From Triadica sebifera (lineage: Eukaryota; Streptophyta; Magnoliopsida; Malpighiales; Euphorbiaceae), in NCBI GenBank assembly GCA_023653625.1, contig CM042906.1:1533059-1597058 (forward strand): a stretch of DNA of 64,000 nucleotides. The letters are read 5' to 3'. Below, in pieces: positions 1 through 10,980 of the stretch. Position numbers and translations under genes: made by a program. A model generated the notes under the pieces. The model did no database searches and was not told the DNA's origin. It was given only the letters and a program-made list of their open reading frames with translations. Each line of letters opens with the position of its first letter. The first letter of the stretch is position 1.

Positions 1-1206
1 CGGACCAGTATGACTTCCAAAGGCTATAACTTAGTATATAGATAGCAAATTAAGCTTAACTTAGTACCAAAATTTAGCTAAGAAATATACCTCTAACTTT
101 AATGTTTTGAGAATGTACATAATATAGCTCTAACAAGCTCCAATTAGCCAACCAATGTACTGGATCTGCCCAGGGCACTCAGTAGGCAGTTCAAACCATG
201 GAACAGTCATGGTTCCATTCACCATAACTCCCTATTTACAAGACCTATGAATCTGAAATTTGGTATAAAGATAAAAAAGACATATATATACAATTTTTAT
301 GTTTTGATAGACTTCAAATAAGGGCTTTAACATATTCGAAATCAAACCACACAGTAGCTAACTTGGTTAGGGTTTACACCCTGACCAGTTTCAGTATGAA
401 GAGCATATATCTCCCTATACATTACATCTTGCAAAACTGTTTACATATCCACAAATATAAGATATAAAGGAACAACTTTTGTGTTTTACCCATTTCCAGA
501 ATCAATTTCTATTAATATCAAAATCAGGGTGCAATTCAATGCCTAATATTGAACCTAAGCAACTCAAATCAACCCTATAGCAATAAGAATTGATTACTTA
601 CCAAGAACAACCTTGAAAGGGATCAATTAGCTTAAAAAACTAGATGAAACAAGGAAGAATTTAAGTCTGAAATGGAGGAAATTGAAGAAGAAGTCGGGCT
701 GGAGTGAGGAGGCAGAAATGGGAAAGATGAAGATAAAGGCAAATTTAGGTTTTTGTCTTTTTATCTTTTTCTCATCTCATTTCTCATTTCTCTTCTCTTC
801 TCTTCTATTTATCTTTTGTTTCATTTTCATTTTATTTTATCTATATTATTATTATTATTTACATATATATATAATTCGACTAATCTACACAATAATACCG
901 CTTAATCTTTTGGCCCGGTTTAACTCAATTAACAATGCAAAATGTTTACTAATCTTAATCTAATCATTTTGCTTACTTTAATTTGGTCACTTATTCAATT
1001 CATTTCTAATACTTCATAATCCTCATATAGGTTATAAGTACACATGTGCTACTCGATACAAGTGCCAAATGCTAGGACACGTAGCTAGTGCGTGTCATAA
1101 ACTTATTCCTACGAAAATACATATGAAATGCATTTGTTCAATTGAATTGTATGCAAGATGCTTATGTTAAATGAAATGCATGTGGGGGAAGGTCAAGGAT
1201 GTTACA
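1..1206 (-). repeat. Element A 3' LTR, partial
   Basis: Matches 7736-8941 over the same length (1206 bp), with scattered substitutions (five in the first ~60 bases) and no net length change. It ends in GTTACA, the inverse of the TGTAAC LTR start. The rest of the ~2.96-kb LTR lies left of the window. The 93-codon ORF inside is repeated in the other LTR and is low-complexity Phe/Leu/Tyr-rich, so I do not call a gene. Confidence 0.93.
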
Positions 1207-1222
1207 ATTCTCCCCTCCTTTT
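1207..1222 (-). other. Element A polypurine tract
   Basis: On the minus strand this is an A/G-rich run (AAAAGGAGGGGAGAA) directly before the TGTAAC start of the 3' LTR, the expected place for the plus-strand DNA primer. Confidence 0.8.
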
Positions 1223-2307
1223 AAAATTTCGTCCTCGAAATTATTACCTGAAAACAGGTGTAGATATTGATTTTTCATATTTTCTTCTGTTTCCAATGTT
1301 GCCTCTTCTAGTAAATGGTTATGCCATAATACCTTAACTAAAGGTATTTCTCAATTTCTTAGCTGTTTAGTCTTGTATCCAATGATTTGCACTGGTTCCT
1401 CAACATAACTCATGTTCTCTGCAATCTCAATGGCTTGATCTTTAAGTACATGTGTAGGATCTGACCTGTATCTTCTAAGCATGCTCACATGAAACACATT
1501 ATGTATCTGAGCCATCTCGGGTGGTAAAGCCAACCTATAAGCCAATGGACCAATCTTCTCAAGAATTTCATAAGGCCCTATGTATCTTGGGCTCAATTTA
1601 CCCTTCTTGCCAAATCGGATTATCCCTTTCCATGGAGATACACGAAGAAATACCTTTTCACCTATCTCATATTCCATCTCCCTTCTATACTGATCAGCAT
1701 AACTTTTCTGTCTATCTTGGGCTGCCTTTAGCTTGTTCTTGATAACCTTGATTTTATCCACTGTGTCTTGCACTATCTCTGGCCCTTCTAATGCACGTGC
1801 TCCTTCTTCATCCCAAATGATAGGGCTTCGGCACTTTCTGCCATACAATGCCTCATATGGTGCCATCTGGATACTGCTATGATACTGGTTATTGTAAGCA
1901 AATTCAATCAATGCTATATATTCATCCCAAGCACCTCTGAATTCCATAGAACATGCTCTGAGCATTTCTTCTAATGTCTGTATAGTCCTCTCTGATTGTC
2001 CGTCAGTTTGTGGGTGGAATGCAGTACTGAAGTTCAATTTTGTCCCCAATGCATTATGTAAACTCACCCAAAAATGTGAAGTAAACCGTGGTTCTCTATC
2101 AGACACAATGGACACTGGAATGCCATGCAATCTGACTATCTCATTCACATATAATTTGGCCAAACTCTCAAGTGTACAGCCCCATCTGATAGGTAGAAAA
2201 TGTGCTAACTTGGTTAATCTGTCAATAATTACCCATACTGCATCATTTTTCCTTGGAGTTCTTGGCAATCCATAGACAAAATCCGTCGTTATTCTTTCCC
2301 ATTTCCA
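1207..2307 (-). pseudogene. Element A integrase core and chromodomain-like tail
   Basis: The minus-strand reading from 2268 to 1351 (305 codons) carries the integrase catalytic core: IIDRLTKLAHF with the first Asp, IVSDREPRFTS with the second Asp, and HPQTDGQSERTIQTLEEMLR with the catalytic Glu region. The gypsy integrase C-terminal domain follows, with KLSPRYIGPYEI and HNVFHVSMLRRY. A TGA stop at 1353-1351 cuts off the last ~45 codons, where a LVKVLWHNH...EEAT motif typical of the chromovirus chromodomain-like tail is still legible. Another stop at 2310-2308 separates this block from the upstream part. The frame is continuous across both stops. Confidence 0.92.
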
Positions 2308-3507
2308 TTATGGCACTGGCAATGGATGTAGTTTACCAACTGGTGCCTGATGTTCAATTTTAATCTGCTGACATGTCAAGCATTTGGAAACATATTCTGC
2401 TATATCGTTCTTCATTCTTGGCCACCAGTAATGAGGCCTTAAACTGTGATACATCTTTGTCATCCCTGGGTGCATTGCATAAGGTGCATTGTGTGCCTCT
2501 TCCATTATTTCCTGATGCAAGTTCTCAGTGTCTGGAACACATATGCGTGACTTTAACATCAGTGTATCATTCTGCAAATGAAACTCTGTATTATTTCCCT
2601 GCCTTACCACATCAATTTTCTCACATAATTCAGGATCTTTGCTTTGTGCTTCTTTAATTCTCTCCTTTAGCATAGGTCTGACTTGAAGAGTAGCAATCAG
2701 TGATCCTCTATCATGCATATTTAATTCAACATTCATGGATCGTAATTGAATCAAATATGGAAAAGAGGATACTTGCAAGTGAGCTACACTGGCACTAGCC
2801 TTCCTACTCAATGCATCTGCTACCACATTGGCTTTCCCTGGATGGTATTCAATCGTACAGTCATAATCTTTCAATAGCTCTAACCACCGTCTCTGCCTCA
2901 TGTTTAATTCTTTCTGTGTCAGCAAATAACCCAAGCTTTTATGGTCTGTGAAGATTTGGAATGTCTCACCATACAGATAATGCCTCCAAATCTTCAATGC
3001 AAATACAACTGCAGCCAATTCTAAATCGTGCACTGGATATGAGATCTCATGTGGTCTCAGTTGCCTAGATGCATAAGCTATCACCTTACCATGTTGCATT
3101 AATACACATCCCAAGCCTTGGTGAGAAGCATCACTATATACTGTAAACCCACTTGTACCTGTAGGGATGGTTAACACTGGTGCTGAGGTTAGCCTGTGCT
3201 TTAGTTCATCGAAACTCCTCTGACATTTTGGAGTCCACTTGAAAGACACATTCTTTCTCAACAATTTAGTCAAAGGGTTAGCAATTAAGGAGAATCCATC
3301 AACAAATCTACGATAATATCCGGCTAAACCCAGAAAACTACGCATTTCTGAAATATTTTTAGGAGCTTCCCAATTTACCATAGCCTCAATTTTCTTTGGG
3401 TCAACCTCTATGCCCTTACACGACACCACATGTCTAAGAAATACCAAATGATCTAACCAGAATTCACATTTACTCAATTTGGCATATAATTGTTTCTCCC
3501 TCAAGGT
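2308..3507 (-). pseudogene. Element A RT thumb, RNase H and integrase zinc-binding domain
   Basis: An open stretch of 398 codons on the minus strand. It begins in the RT thumb/connection (LSKCEFW, LGLAGYYRRFV), continues with RNase H (VYSDASHQGLGCVLM with the first catalytic Asp, FQIFTDHKSLGYL, and the end motif ANVVADALSRK), and finishes with the integrase HHCC zinc finger (HPGMTKMYHSLRPHYWWPRM ... CLTCQQIK). It is bounded by in-frame stops at 3510-3508 and 2310-2308; the reading frame is the same on both sides, so only nonsense changes, not indels, break it. Confidence 0.93.
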
Positions 3508-4515
3508 TTACAACACAACTTTTAAATGTTGTTCATGTTCTCCCCTGTTCTTTGAGTATACCAATATGTCATCAATAAATACTATCACAAACCTATCCAG
3601 ATATGGTTGAAACACTTTATTCATCAATGCCATAAATGCAGCTGGAGCATTAGTCAGTCCAAATGGCATTACTAAAAATTCATAATGTCCATACCTTGTT
3701 CGAAAGGCAGTCTTTGGAACATCCGCTTCTGCTACCTTCAGCTGGTAATAGCCTGATTTCAAATCGATCTTGGAGAATATTTGGGCTCCTTGCAACTGGT
3801 CAAACAAATCATCTATTCTGGGCAACAGATATTTGTTCTTCACTGTCATTTTATTCAGTTGCCTGTAATCGATACACAATCTCATTGTTCCATCTTTCTT
3901 TTTAACAAATAACACTGGAGCTCCCCATGGTGATACACTAGGTCTAATATACCCTTTGTCAAGTAACTCTTGCAATTGGGCCTTTAATTCTTTCAACTCA
4001 ACTGGGGTCATTCTGTAGGGTGACCTTGATATTGGTGTTGTTCCTGGTACTAGTTCAATAGTGAATTCTATCTCTCTATCTGGTGGTAAACCAGGTAGAT
4101 CATCTGGGAATACATCAGCAAATTCCCTTACCACTGGTATATTTTCAAGCAAGCTATCAGTGGTTCTAATATCAGTCACATATGCCAAATATGCTTTACA
4201 TCCCCTTTTGATCATTCGAAATGCCTTTACAGCTGAAACTAGACATGTAGGCACAAGTTTTCTTTCACCTAGAAATACTACCCTTGGCTGGTTTGGTGAT
4301 TCCAAAATTACTTCCTTAGTAAAGCAATTCACTATTGCATGATGTCTAGTTAACCAGTCCATTCCCAGTATCACATCAAATTCATATATTGGCAATAAAA
4401 TCAGATCAGCTATTAACTCAGCTCTGTCAATGCATATTAGGCAATCACGACAGACATTATTCACAACTACCACTGTTCCCAATGGAGTACTCACATTTAT
4501 GTCAATCCCCAAAGG
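3508..4515 (-). pseudogene. Element A protease C-part and reverse transcriptase
   Basis: 334 codons on the minus strand. The first third holds the end of the aspartic protease (VILGMDWLTRHHAIVNC). Reverse transcriptase follows: SPWGAPVLFVKKKDG, LCIDYRQLNKMTVKNKY, PRIDDLFDQLQGAQIFSKID, GYYQLKV, FLVMPFGLTNAPAAF, and the catalytic box VIVFIDDILVYS near 3555-3589. All motifs expected of a Ty3/gypsy RT are present. It stops in frame at TAA 3510-3508, shortly after the catalytic box, before the thumb. Confidence 0.95.
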
Positions 4516-5445
4516 CTAATGCATTTGATGTAGTTTAGATGCCATATGCAATGATATAAATGAATGAGTGGAGCCTGGGTCAATCAATGCATATGCTAAT
4601 ATTTCAAAAATATAAATATTACCAGTGACTACTTCGGGAGCATCCACTGCCTCTTGTCTAGTCATAGCAAACACCCTGACCTGAGTAGGGGGTCTAGAAC
4701 TCTGACCTTCAGATCTAGTCACTCCTCTGCCCATTGTACCAATCCTGCCCCTGCCTCTTCCTCTGCCCTGTGTTCCACTAGTAGGGTAGACCCTCGGAGC
4801 CTCAACTGTAGTCTCAGATACTCTTCTACCTCTGCTGGTCTCTGCTAGTTTGGCTCTATTTGGACAGTCTCTATACATGTGCTCCATTGATCCACAGAAA
4901 TAACATGCTCCTATGAGCCTTCTACATTCGCTCGTATGTTGTCTGCCACAATGACTACATGTGGGCCTTTGTTCAACATATTGGCTCCGCCCTCTGCCTG
5001 GGTAAGAAAAAGTCATGCATCGACCTCTAAAACTGGAGTACCCACTTCTGTTACCGGATTGTGCAGGCATATATCTACCTCTTTTTCCCGACCTTCTGCT
5101 AGACTCACCAAAGAACTCACATGATGGCCTTGTAATTTGTTGCTCCCCAGCTTCTTTCATTAATCGTTCAGCTCTGATTGCAGCAGCTCTGAGCCTAGCA
5201 TAACTATCAAGATCAGTAGTTGTGATTCTGTTTCTGATCTCATATTTGAGGCCCTCCTCAAACTTCCTGCATTTGTCTCTTTCAGTAGAGACCATAAAGG
5301 TGGCATAATGGGAAAGTTTGTTAAATTGTACTTCATACTCCGCAATAGACATAGTCCCCTATTTCAGATTCAATAATTCCTTCCTCTTCTCATCTTTATA
5401 TGCTTCAGGCATGTAATTGTTCTGAAATTCCAGGAGAAAATCATT
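4516..5445 (-). pseudogene. Element A Gag C-terminal half, zinc knuckles, start of protease
   Basis: On the minus strand: the gag core end (SIAEYEVQFNKLSHYA, FEEGLKYEIRNRI), an Arg/Gly/Ser-rich linker, one atypical and one clear cysteine knuckle (CSHCGRQHTSEC and CYFCGSMEHMYRDC), an RG-rich spacer (GRGRGRGRIG), and the protease active-site region where ALIDPGSTHSFIS carries the DxG-S pattern (usual family form DSGATHSF, here DPGSTHSF). The frame continues from the upstream piece across a TGA at 5448-5446 and is stopped by TAG at 4518-4516 inside the protease. Confidence 0.9.
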
Positions 5446-5820
5446 TCATGTCAACACCGGTGGTTGTGCATCACTGTCAGGGACTGTCTCCCACCATTCA
5501 TAAGCATTTCCTTGCAGTAAGGATACTGCATAATCGAATTTCTCATCTAGAGTACATCTCATCATATTCAGTACCCTCTGTGTCCTTTTCAGCCATGTCT
5601 CAGCTTCTGCTAGGTCTGTTGTGCCATTGAAATCAGTTACACCATGTTTCCTCAGCTTGTCATACCGTCTTTCCTTGTACATTTCAGGACCATATACTTC
5701 TTGTTCTAGGTTTTCATGGGGTACTTCTACATGAGATGACTGTGATGCATGTACTGGAGCTCTAGCTCCTAGTGCTGGTTGCTCTCTATGTAAATGAGGT
5801 GATGCCTCATGAGAATGCAT
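5446..5820 (-). pseudogene. Element A Gag N-terminal half
   Basis: 124 codons starting at ATG 5820 on the minus strand, ~150 bases downstream of the primer-binding site. The retrotransposon gag signature is readable: FNGTTDLAEAETWLKRTQRVL, LDEKFDYAVSLLQGNAYEWWE. It ends at TGA 5448-5446, where related Gag proteins normally have Trp. The same frame continues downstream. Confidence 0.88.
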
Positions 5821-5967
5821 TTCAGCCGGCCTCTCCCTCCTTGGTGAATTACGTCTTATGATGGCCCTAAAATAAATGAAATTATGTCACTACATAATGT
5901 TCAACACATATGATGCATATCTTATCATGCTCTTATGCATATGCATGTTCCCATGGAACCTATCCCT

Positions 5968-5979
5968 GCTCTGATACCA
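5968..5979 (-). other. Element A primer-binding site (initiator-Met tRNA type)
   Basis: The minus strand reads TGGTATCAGAGC, the standard plant retrotransposon primer site complementary to the 3' end of initiator methionine tRNA. It lies four bases inside the 5' LTR edge (5984). This fixes the orientation and the LTR boundary. Confidence 0.93.
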
Positions 5980-6104
5980 AAAATGTAACGTCACACCTTA
6001 TGCATATAAGTATAACCTATCCCTGTATCAAATAATCTCATACTGCATGTTGAAAAGAGAAAATACCCTGATAACAATAGTAGTAATTTTTTTCATATCA
6101 TATC

Positions 6105-6205
6105 CTGTAAAATCAACTAATGACTTTGCAAGTCTCACATCCTATAATTTCATTCAATGACTTGCAAGTCTCATATCCTATAATATTATTCACTGACTTT
6201 GCAAA
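6105..6205. repeat. Degenerate ~40-bp tandem repeat inside LTR A
   Basis: The phrase 'tgactttgcaagtctcacatcctataat' recurs about three times with changes. The same array appears inverted in the solo LTR near 15950-16065, so it is part of the family LTR, not local noise. Confidence 0.75.
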
Positions 6206-6768
6206 TCAACATTAAAACCACAACACGATATATCACATATATTAAAACATAAACTTCCCATCCGAAAGATTACGGGTTGTTTCCATTTGTACATCTCAAA
6301 ATTAATCTAGAGTGATAATACGTATTCAAGCATATAAGTCCAAAATACAGATGACATGTTTTTATGCTTGTGTGGAATGCAAGGAGAGAGAGTGATGAGG
6401 CTCGGCCAATGACCTGTGCTCCATGTCTTCTATACACTACTCAAAATGAGCTATCACTTTTCTTTACCTGAAAAATGATGCAAATTGATGAGTTGCGGCT
6501 CAGTGAGAATAACCATCCAATGAGCTCTAAAGTACCAAACAACTCATAGTAATAAATCACAAATCCAATATATACCATGTATTCTATTCCATTCATCAGT
6601 ATCATATAAGTATCAATAAAGTTGAAACATATAATCATTACTCTTTATGTATGCAAATGCTTTGCTTATTTCATTTTGTTGTGACTAAGTTAAACAGACA
6701 TTGCCCCGGGTTTCCATGTGAACATTTGCATTTGCATTTGCTAGCTAGCTTGATCATTTGTTTCATTT

Positions 6769-6842
6769 GCACATTTGTTGGGTCATAGGCCTCTTCTTTT
6801 GCTTTGCACATTTGTTGGGCCATAGGCCTCTTCTTTTGCTTT
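6769..6842. repeat. Two 37-bp tandem units in LTR A
   Basis: GCACATTTGTTGGG(T/C)CATAGGCC... is present twice head to tail (6769-6805, 6806-6842) with one visible difference. The solo LTR near 15660-15690 has a single unit, so this is a recent duplication within the family. Confidence 0.85.
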
Positions 6843-6924
6843 ACAATATCGATTAACTAGTCACAACGCCTTTTTAGTCCATATGCAAATGCATTTGTAT
6901 TTAATCATTCATCAACCATTGTAT

Positions 6925-7085
6925 CTTATCACATATAATGTACATATACCACATATATACCTCATATGCCACACATATACCTTGCATATATTGTACATAT
7001 ACCATGTATATATATCACATATGTCAAACATATACTTCAAATATACCACAAGTATACCATTTATATGTACCACAATGTCACAAAT
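6925..7085. repeat. ACATATACC-rich low-complexity array in LTR A
   Basis: Many variants of ACATATACC / CATATGCC with 14-20 bp spacing. Open frames here translate as Tyr/Ile/His-rich strings and are not coding. The counterpart is inverted in the solo LTR at about 15430-15580. Confidence 0.7.
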
Positions 7086-8941
7086 TATCCATCATTACAT
7101 TATCAAGGACCAATCATAACAATCATATGAATCACATAGCAAGCAACATTCATTTGTACTAAAGAATTCAATCGATAATTAGACTCACCGTTCTCTTTTG
7201 ATTCCGACCCCTAACTTATTGTCTATCCGCTTCTTGTGGGTCTCCAATATGTTGCAAGCCTAATATGAAAACATTAATCAATTAACTCATGATTAGGGAG
7301 ACTTAATGTGGCTTAAACAAATTAATATGCATTGTTCATGTCAATAGTTGAGATTTTTCCTATGAGGCAGTGTGACCTTATGGGACTGTTTAGCCTTTAA
7401 CTCTTTCTATACTTGACCAATTAATCTGATTCTTGTTCCTAAGTAAAAATAACATATAATTATAGAACATATTAAAATTTCAGATCCAGTGGATCATTGT
7501 ATAATATTTGGTGGAATTTCTAAGAGTGTTCTGGTTTCTGCCTTTAGGCAGTTTCAGGGTACTCATTTGGGTTCATCATAACTTACACTATATAAGTCAT
7601 ATTTTAATGAAACTTTACAGAAACTTATATGGGTTCATATGGAACATGTTTCATGTTTACAACTTGTACCAAGTATGTCTCTAAGGTCTTCTAATTATAC
7701 CAAACATATTACTGTTCTATAATAGAATTGGCTTCCGGACCAGTATGACTTCCAAAAGCTATAACTTAATCTATAGATAACCAATTAAGCTTAACTTAGT
7801 ACCAAATTTTAGCTAAGAAATATACCTCTAACTTTCATGTTTTGAGAATGTACATAATCTAGCTCTAACAAGCTCCAATTAGCCAACCAATGTACTGGAT
7901 CTGCCCAGGGCACTCAGTAGGCAGTTCAAACCATGGAACAGTCATGGTTCCATTCACCATAACTCCCTATTTACAAGACCTATGAATCTAAAATTTGGTA
8001 TACAGATAAAAAACACATATATATACAACTTTTAGGTTTTGAGAGACTTCAAATAAGGGCTTTAACATATTCGAAATCAAACCACACAGTAGCTAACTTG
8101 GTTAGGGTTTACATCCTGACCAGTTTCAGTACGAAGAGTATATATCTCCCTATACATAACATCTTGCAAAACTGTTTACATATCCACAAATATAAGATAT
8201 AAAGGAACAACTTTTGTGTTTTACCCATTTCCAGAATCAATTTCTATTAATATCAAAATCGGGGTGCAATTCAGTGCCTAATATTGAACCTAAGCAACTC
8301 AAATCAACCCTATAGCAATAAGAATTGATTACTTACCAAGAACAACCTTGAAAGGGATCAATTAGCTTAAAAAACTAGATGAAACAAGGAATAATTTAAG
8401 TCTGAAATGGAGGAAATTGAAGAAGAAGTCGGGCTGGAGTGAGGAGGTAGAAATGGGAAAGATGAAGATAAAGGCAGATTTAGGTTTTTGTCTTTTTATC
8501 TTTTTCTCATCTCATTTCTCATTTCTCTTCTCTTCTCTTCTATTTATCTTTTGTTTCATTTTCATTTTATTTTATCTATATTATTATTATTATTTACATA
8601 TATATATAATTCGACTAATCTACACAATAATACCGCTTAATCTTTTGGCCCGGTTTAACTAAATTAACAATGCAAAATGTTTACTAATTTTAATCTAATC
8701 ATTTTGCTTACTTTAATTTGGTCACTTATTCAATTCATTTCTAATACTTCATAATCCTCATATAGGTTATAAGTACACATGTGCTACTCGATACAAGTGT
8801 CAAATGCTAGGACACGTAGCTAGTGCGTGTCATAAACTTGTTCCTACAAAAATACGTATGAAATGCATTTGTTCAATTGAATTGTATGCAAGATGCTTAT
8901 GTTCAATGAAATGCATGTGGGGGAAGGTCAAGGATGTTACA

Positions 8942-9120
8942 CCGTATCTCGATTTTTTTCTTATTTTTGACTTTTGAGAACCCTCGAATAAGTCAATGAC
9001 CTATATTTTTCGATGATCAAATAAAATATTTTTTCTCCATATGTGTATTTTTAACCTCAACTATACTGATCAATCTCAAAAATTACAGTTTATGATTAAT
9101 CCGATATTTGGGCCATTACA
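8942..9120 (-). mobile_element. Element J: LTR fragment into which A probably inserted
   Basis: On the minus strand this piece starts TGTAATGGCCCAAAT at 9120, a common start form of plant gypsy LTRs, and is cut at 8941 by element A. It has no counterpart in the right LTR of B, whereas the sequence just beyond 9130 does. I infer an older insertion in the left LTR of B. The rest would be left of the window. Confidence 0.4.
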
Positions 9121-9511
9121 ATTTAAATGTAGAAAATGTGAGTAAAAATGAGATAAGGAAGAAGAAGAAAAGAAAAAGAGAAGAAGTAACCAAAATTCAA
9201 TCATGGATCCCACCATATGACCCAAAATGTTGATATTAAGCTTAATTAACATGTTAATTCCTCTTTTCTTAAGGGTGGCCAATTTATAATAATTTGCAAA
9301 TTGGTCCCAAAACTTTCCAAAAATTTTATTTAAGTCCTTGACTAAAATTTAACTTCTTTACACTTCTAATATACTTTATTTAACACTTCTCATAATTATT
9401 AATCATTATTTTGATTAATTCCAATTTAAATTCCGAATTTAAATTTCGATCGGTCCGATGTGTCAATTTAATGACACGTGCAACTCAGAGGTAAAATTAA
9501 CGGATATAACA
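9121..9511 (-). repeat. Element B 3' LTR, truncated
   Basis: About 380 bp homologous to 18405-18852, ending in GGATATAACA. The remainder of this LTR was displaced by the insertions to its left. A purine-rich minus-strand tract (AAGGGGGAGAGAA) follows at 9512-9524 and fits the polypurine tract. Confidence 0.75.
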
Positions 9512-9524
9512 TTCTCTCCCCCTT

Positions 9525-10980
9525 AAATTAAATTTCATCCTCGAAATTTTACCTATCCATTTTTTATTGAACAACTGGGAATATTGCCTCTTCATAACTT
9601 CTACACTTTCCCACTTGGCTTCCTTAATAACATGATTTTGCCACAATACTTTAACTATAGGAACTCTCTTGTTCTGAAAAACTTTCTCTTCACGTGTTAA
9701 TATAGTCATCGATTCCTCTTCATATGTCATATTTTCCTGTACTTTTATCTCTTCGACTAGAATGATGTGAGTCGGATCATATCAATACCTTCGTAGCATC
9801 GAAACATGGAACATATTATGAATATTTTCTAGCTGTGGTGGAAGTGTTAAACATATTATGATCTAATTCCTTATAGAATCTCATAAGGACCAATGAACCT
9901 TGGACTCAACTTCCTTTTCTTGCTGAACCTCAATACTTTCTTCCAAAGCAAAATTTTAACAAATTCCTTATCACCTATTACATATTTGATATATCACCTT
10001 TTTAAAACAACGTATGATTTATGTCTTTCCTGTGCAACTTTAAGCTTTTCTTTGATAATTTTCACTTGTTCTTCCTTCTGTTGAACTATCTTTGGTTCCA
10101 ATAGTTTTCTCTCACTCAATTCAGTCCACACAAACTGATGTCTATCATATTCTTCCATATAATGCCTTATAAGGAGCCATGCTTATGCTGGTCTAATGAC
10201 TATTATTATAGGCAAACTCCATAAAAGGTAAATATCGATCTAATTTCCTTCAAACTCAAGTACACAACTTCTCATTATATCTTCTAGTAGTTAGATAACT
10301 CGTTTTGATTGTCTGTTCATTTGTGGATCAAATGTCATGCTAAAATTGAGTCGAGTTTTCGAACCTGCTGTAAGCTCTTCCAAAATTGTGATGTATATAT
10401 GGGATTTCTGTCAGATATAATGAACATTGGTACCCCATGGAGTCTTACAATCTCATTCATATAAATCTCTGCCAACTTGTTCAGTGAATAATCCATCCAA
10501 ATTGGTAGAAAATGGGCTAATTTTGTCTCTCAGTCCACTATTACCCATACTGCATCATCTCTTTTTTGAGTCATTGGCAACCCTTAGACAAAATCCATCA
10601 TAATTCTTTCTCATTTTCATTCTAGTATGGATATCAGTTGCAACAAATCCTGCAGGCATCTGATGTTTGACTTTCACTTGTTGCCAAGTTAAACACTTAG
10701 CCACATATTCAGTGGTATCTTTCTTCATTCCTGGCCACCAGTACTAAGCTTTCAAATCTTGATGCATCTTGTTCCCACCCTAGATGCACGATATATATCG
10801 TCTCATGGGCTTTCTTTAAAATATCTGACTTCAGCTCTTTTATAATTGGCACACATATTTTGTTTCTATAATATATCGTGTCATCTTCTCTCACTAAATA
10901 TTATGATTTTTCTCCCTCTTCAGCAGCTTCAATTATCTTTCTCACTCTTTCATCTTACGTCTGAGCCTTCTTAAACCTCT
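9525..10980 (-). pseudogene. Element B integrase remnants
   Basis: Minus-strand pieces in several frames. At 9497-9730 there is a chromodomain-like tail (VPIVKVLWQNHVIKEAKWE). Around 10330-10620 are core fragments, with a conserved 'HPxxDxQSxR'-like region reduced to scraps. At 10709-10894 the zinc-binding part (KKAHETIYIVHLGWEQDASRFE) is visible with the Cys half broken. Numerous stops and frameshifts make it non-functional. Confidence 0.75.

Larger units (their letters stand above)
1..8941 (-). mobile_element. Element A: Ty3/gypsy chromovirus-like LTR retrotransposon, left end cut by window
   Basis: Two direct repeats bound a 4.8-kb coding interior read on the minus strand. The right (5') LTR is 5984-8941; the left (3') LTR is 1-1206 and continues beyond the window. 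Inside lie, in minus-strand order, a primer-binding site, gag with CCHC fingers, protease, reverse transcriptase, RNase H, integrase, a chromodomain-like tail and a polypurine tract. The order RT-RNase H-integrase places it in Ty3/gypsy, and the tail (1207-1350) resembles the Tekay/Del chromovirus type (family knowledge). The polyprotein stays in one frame with five stop codons, so this copy cannot make a full product. The right edge is followed by CCGTA, a candidate target duplication that cannot be tested because the left edge is missing. Confidence 0.95.
5984..8941 (-). repeat. Element A 5' LTR, complete (~2958 bp)
   Basis: Bounded by TGTAAC at 5984 and GTTACA ending at 8941, a short inverted terminal pair. 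The part 7736-8941 duplicates 1-1206. It is AT-rich and has three internal repeat patches listed separately. At almost 3 kb it is long for a gypsy LTR. The inverse copy at 13594-16174 proves that this whole unit is an LTR. Confidence 0.93.

Noticed and set aside
682..963. 93-codon open frame, repeated at 8417-8662
   Set aside because: It lies in both LTR copies of element A, and its product is a low-complexity Phe/Leu/Tyr string over a pyrimidine-rich tract; no domain or start context supports a gene.
1521..5630. Plus-strand open frames within element A
   Set aside because: They mirror the minus-strand gag-pol on the opposite strand and have no domain of their own.
6883..7162. Overlapping 74-78 codon frames rich in Tyr, Ile and His (also at 15387-15623)
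   Set aside because: They translate the ACATATACC array of the LTR in several frames at once, which is a repeat effect.
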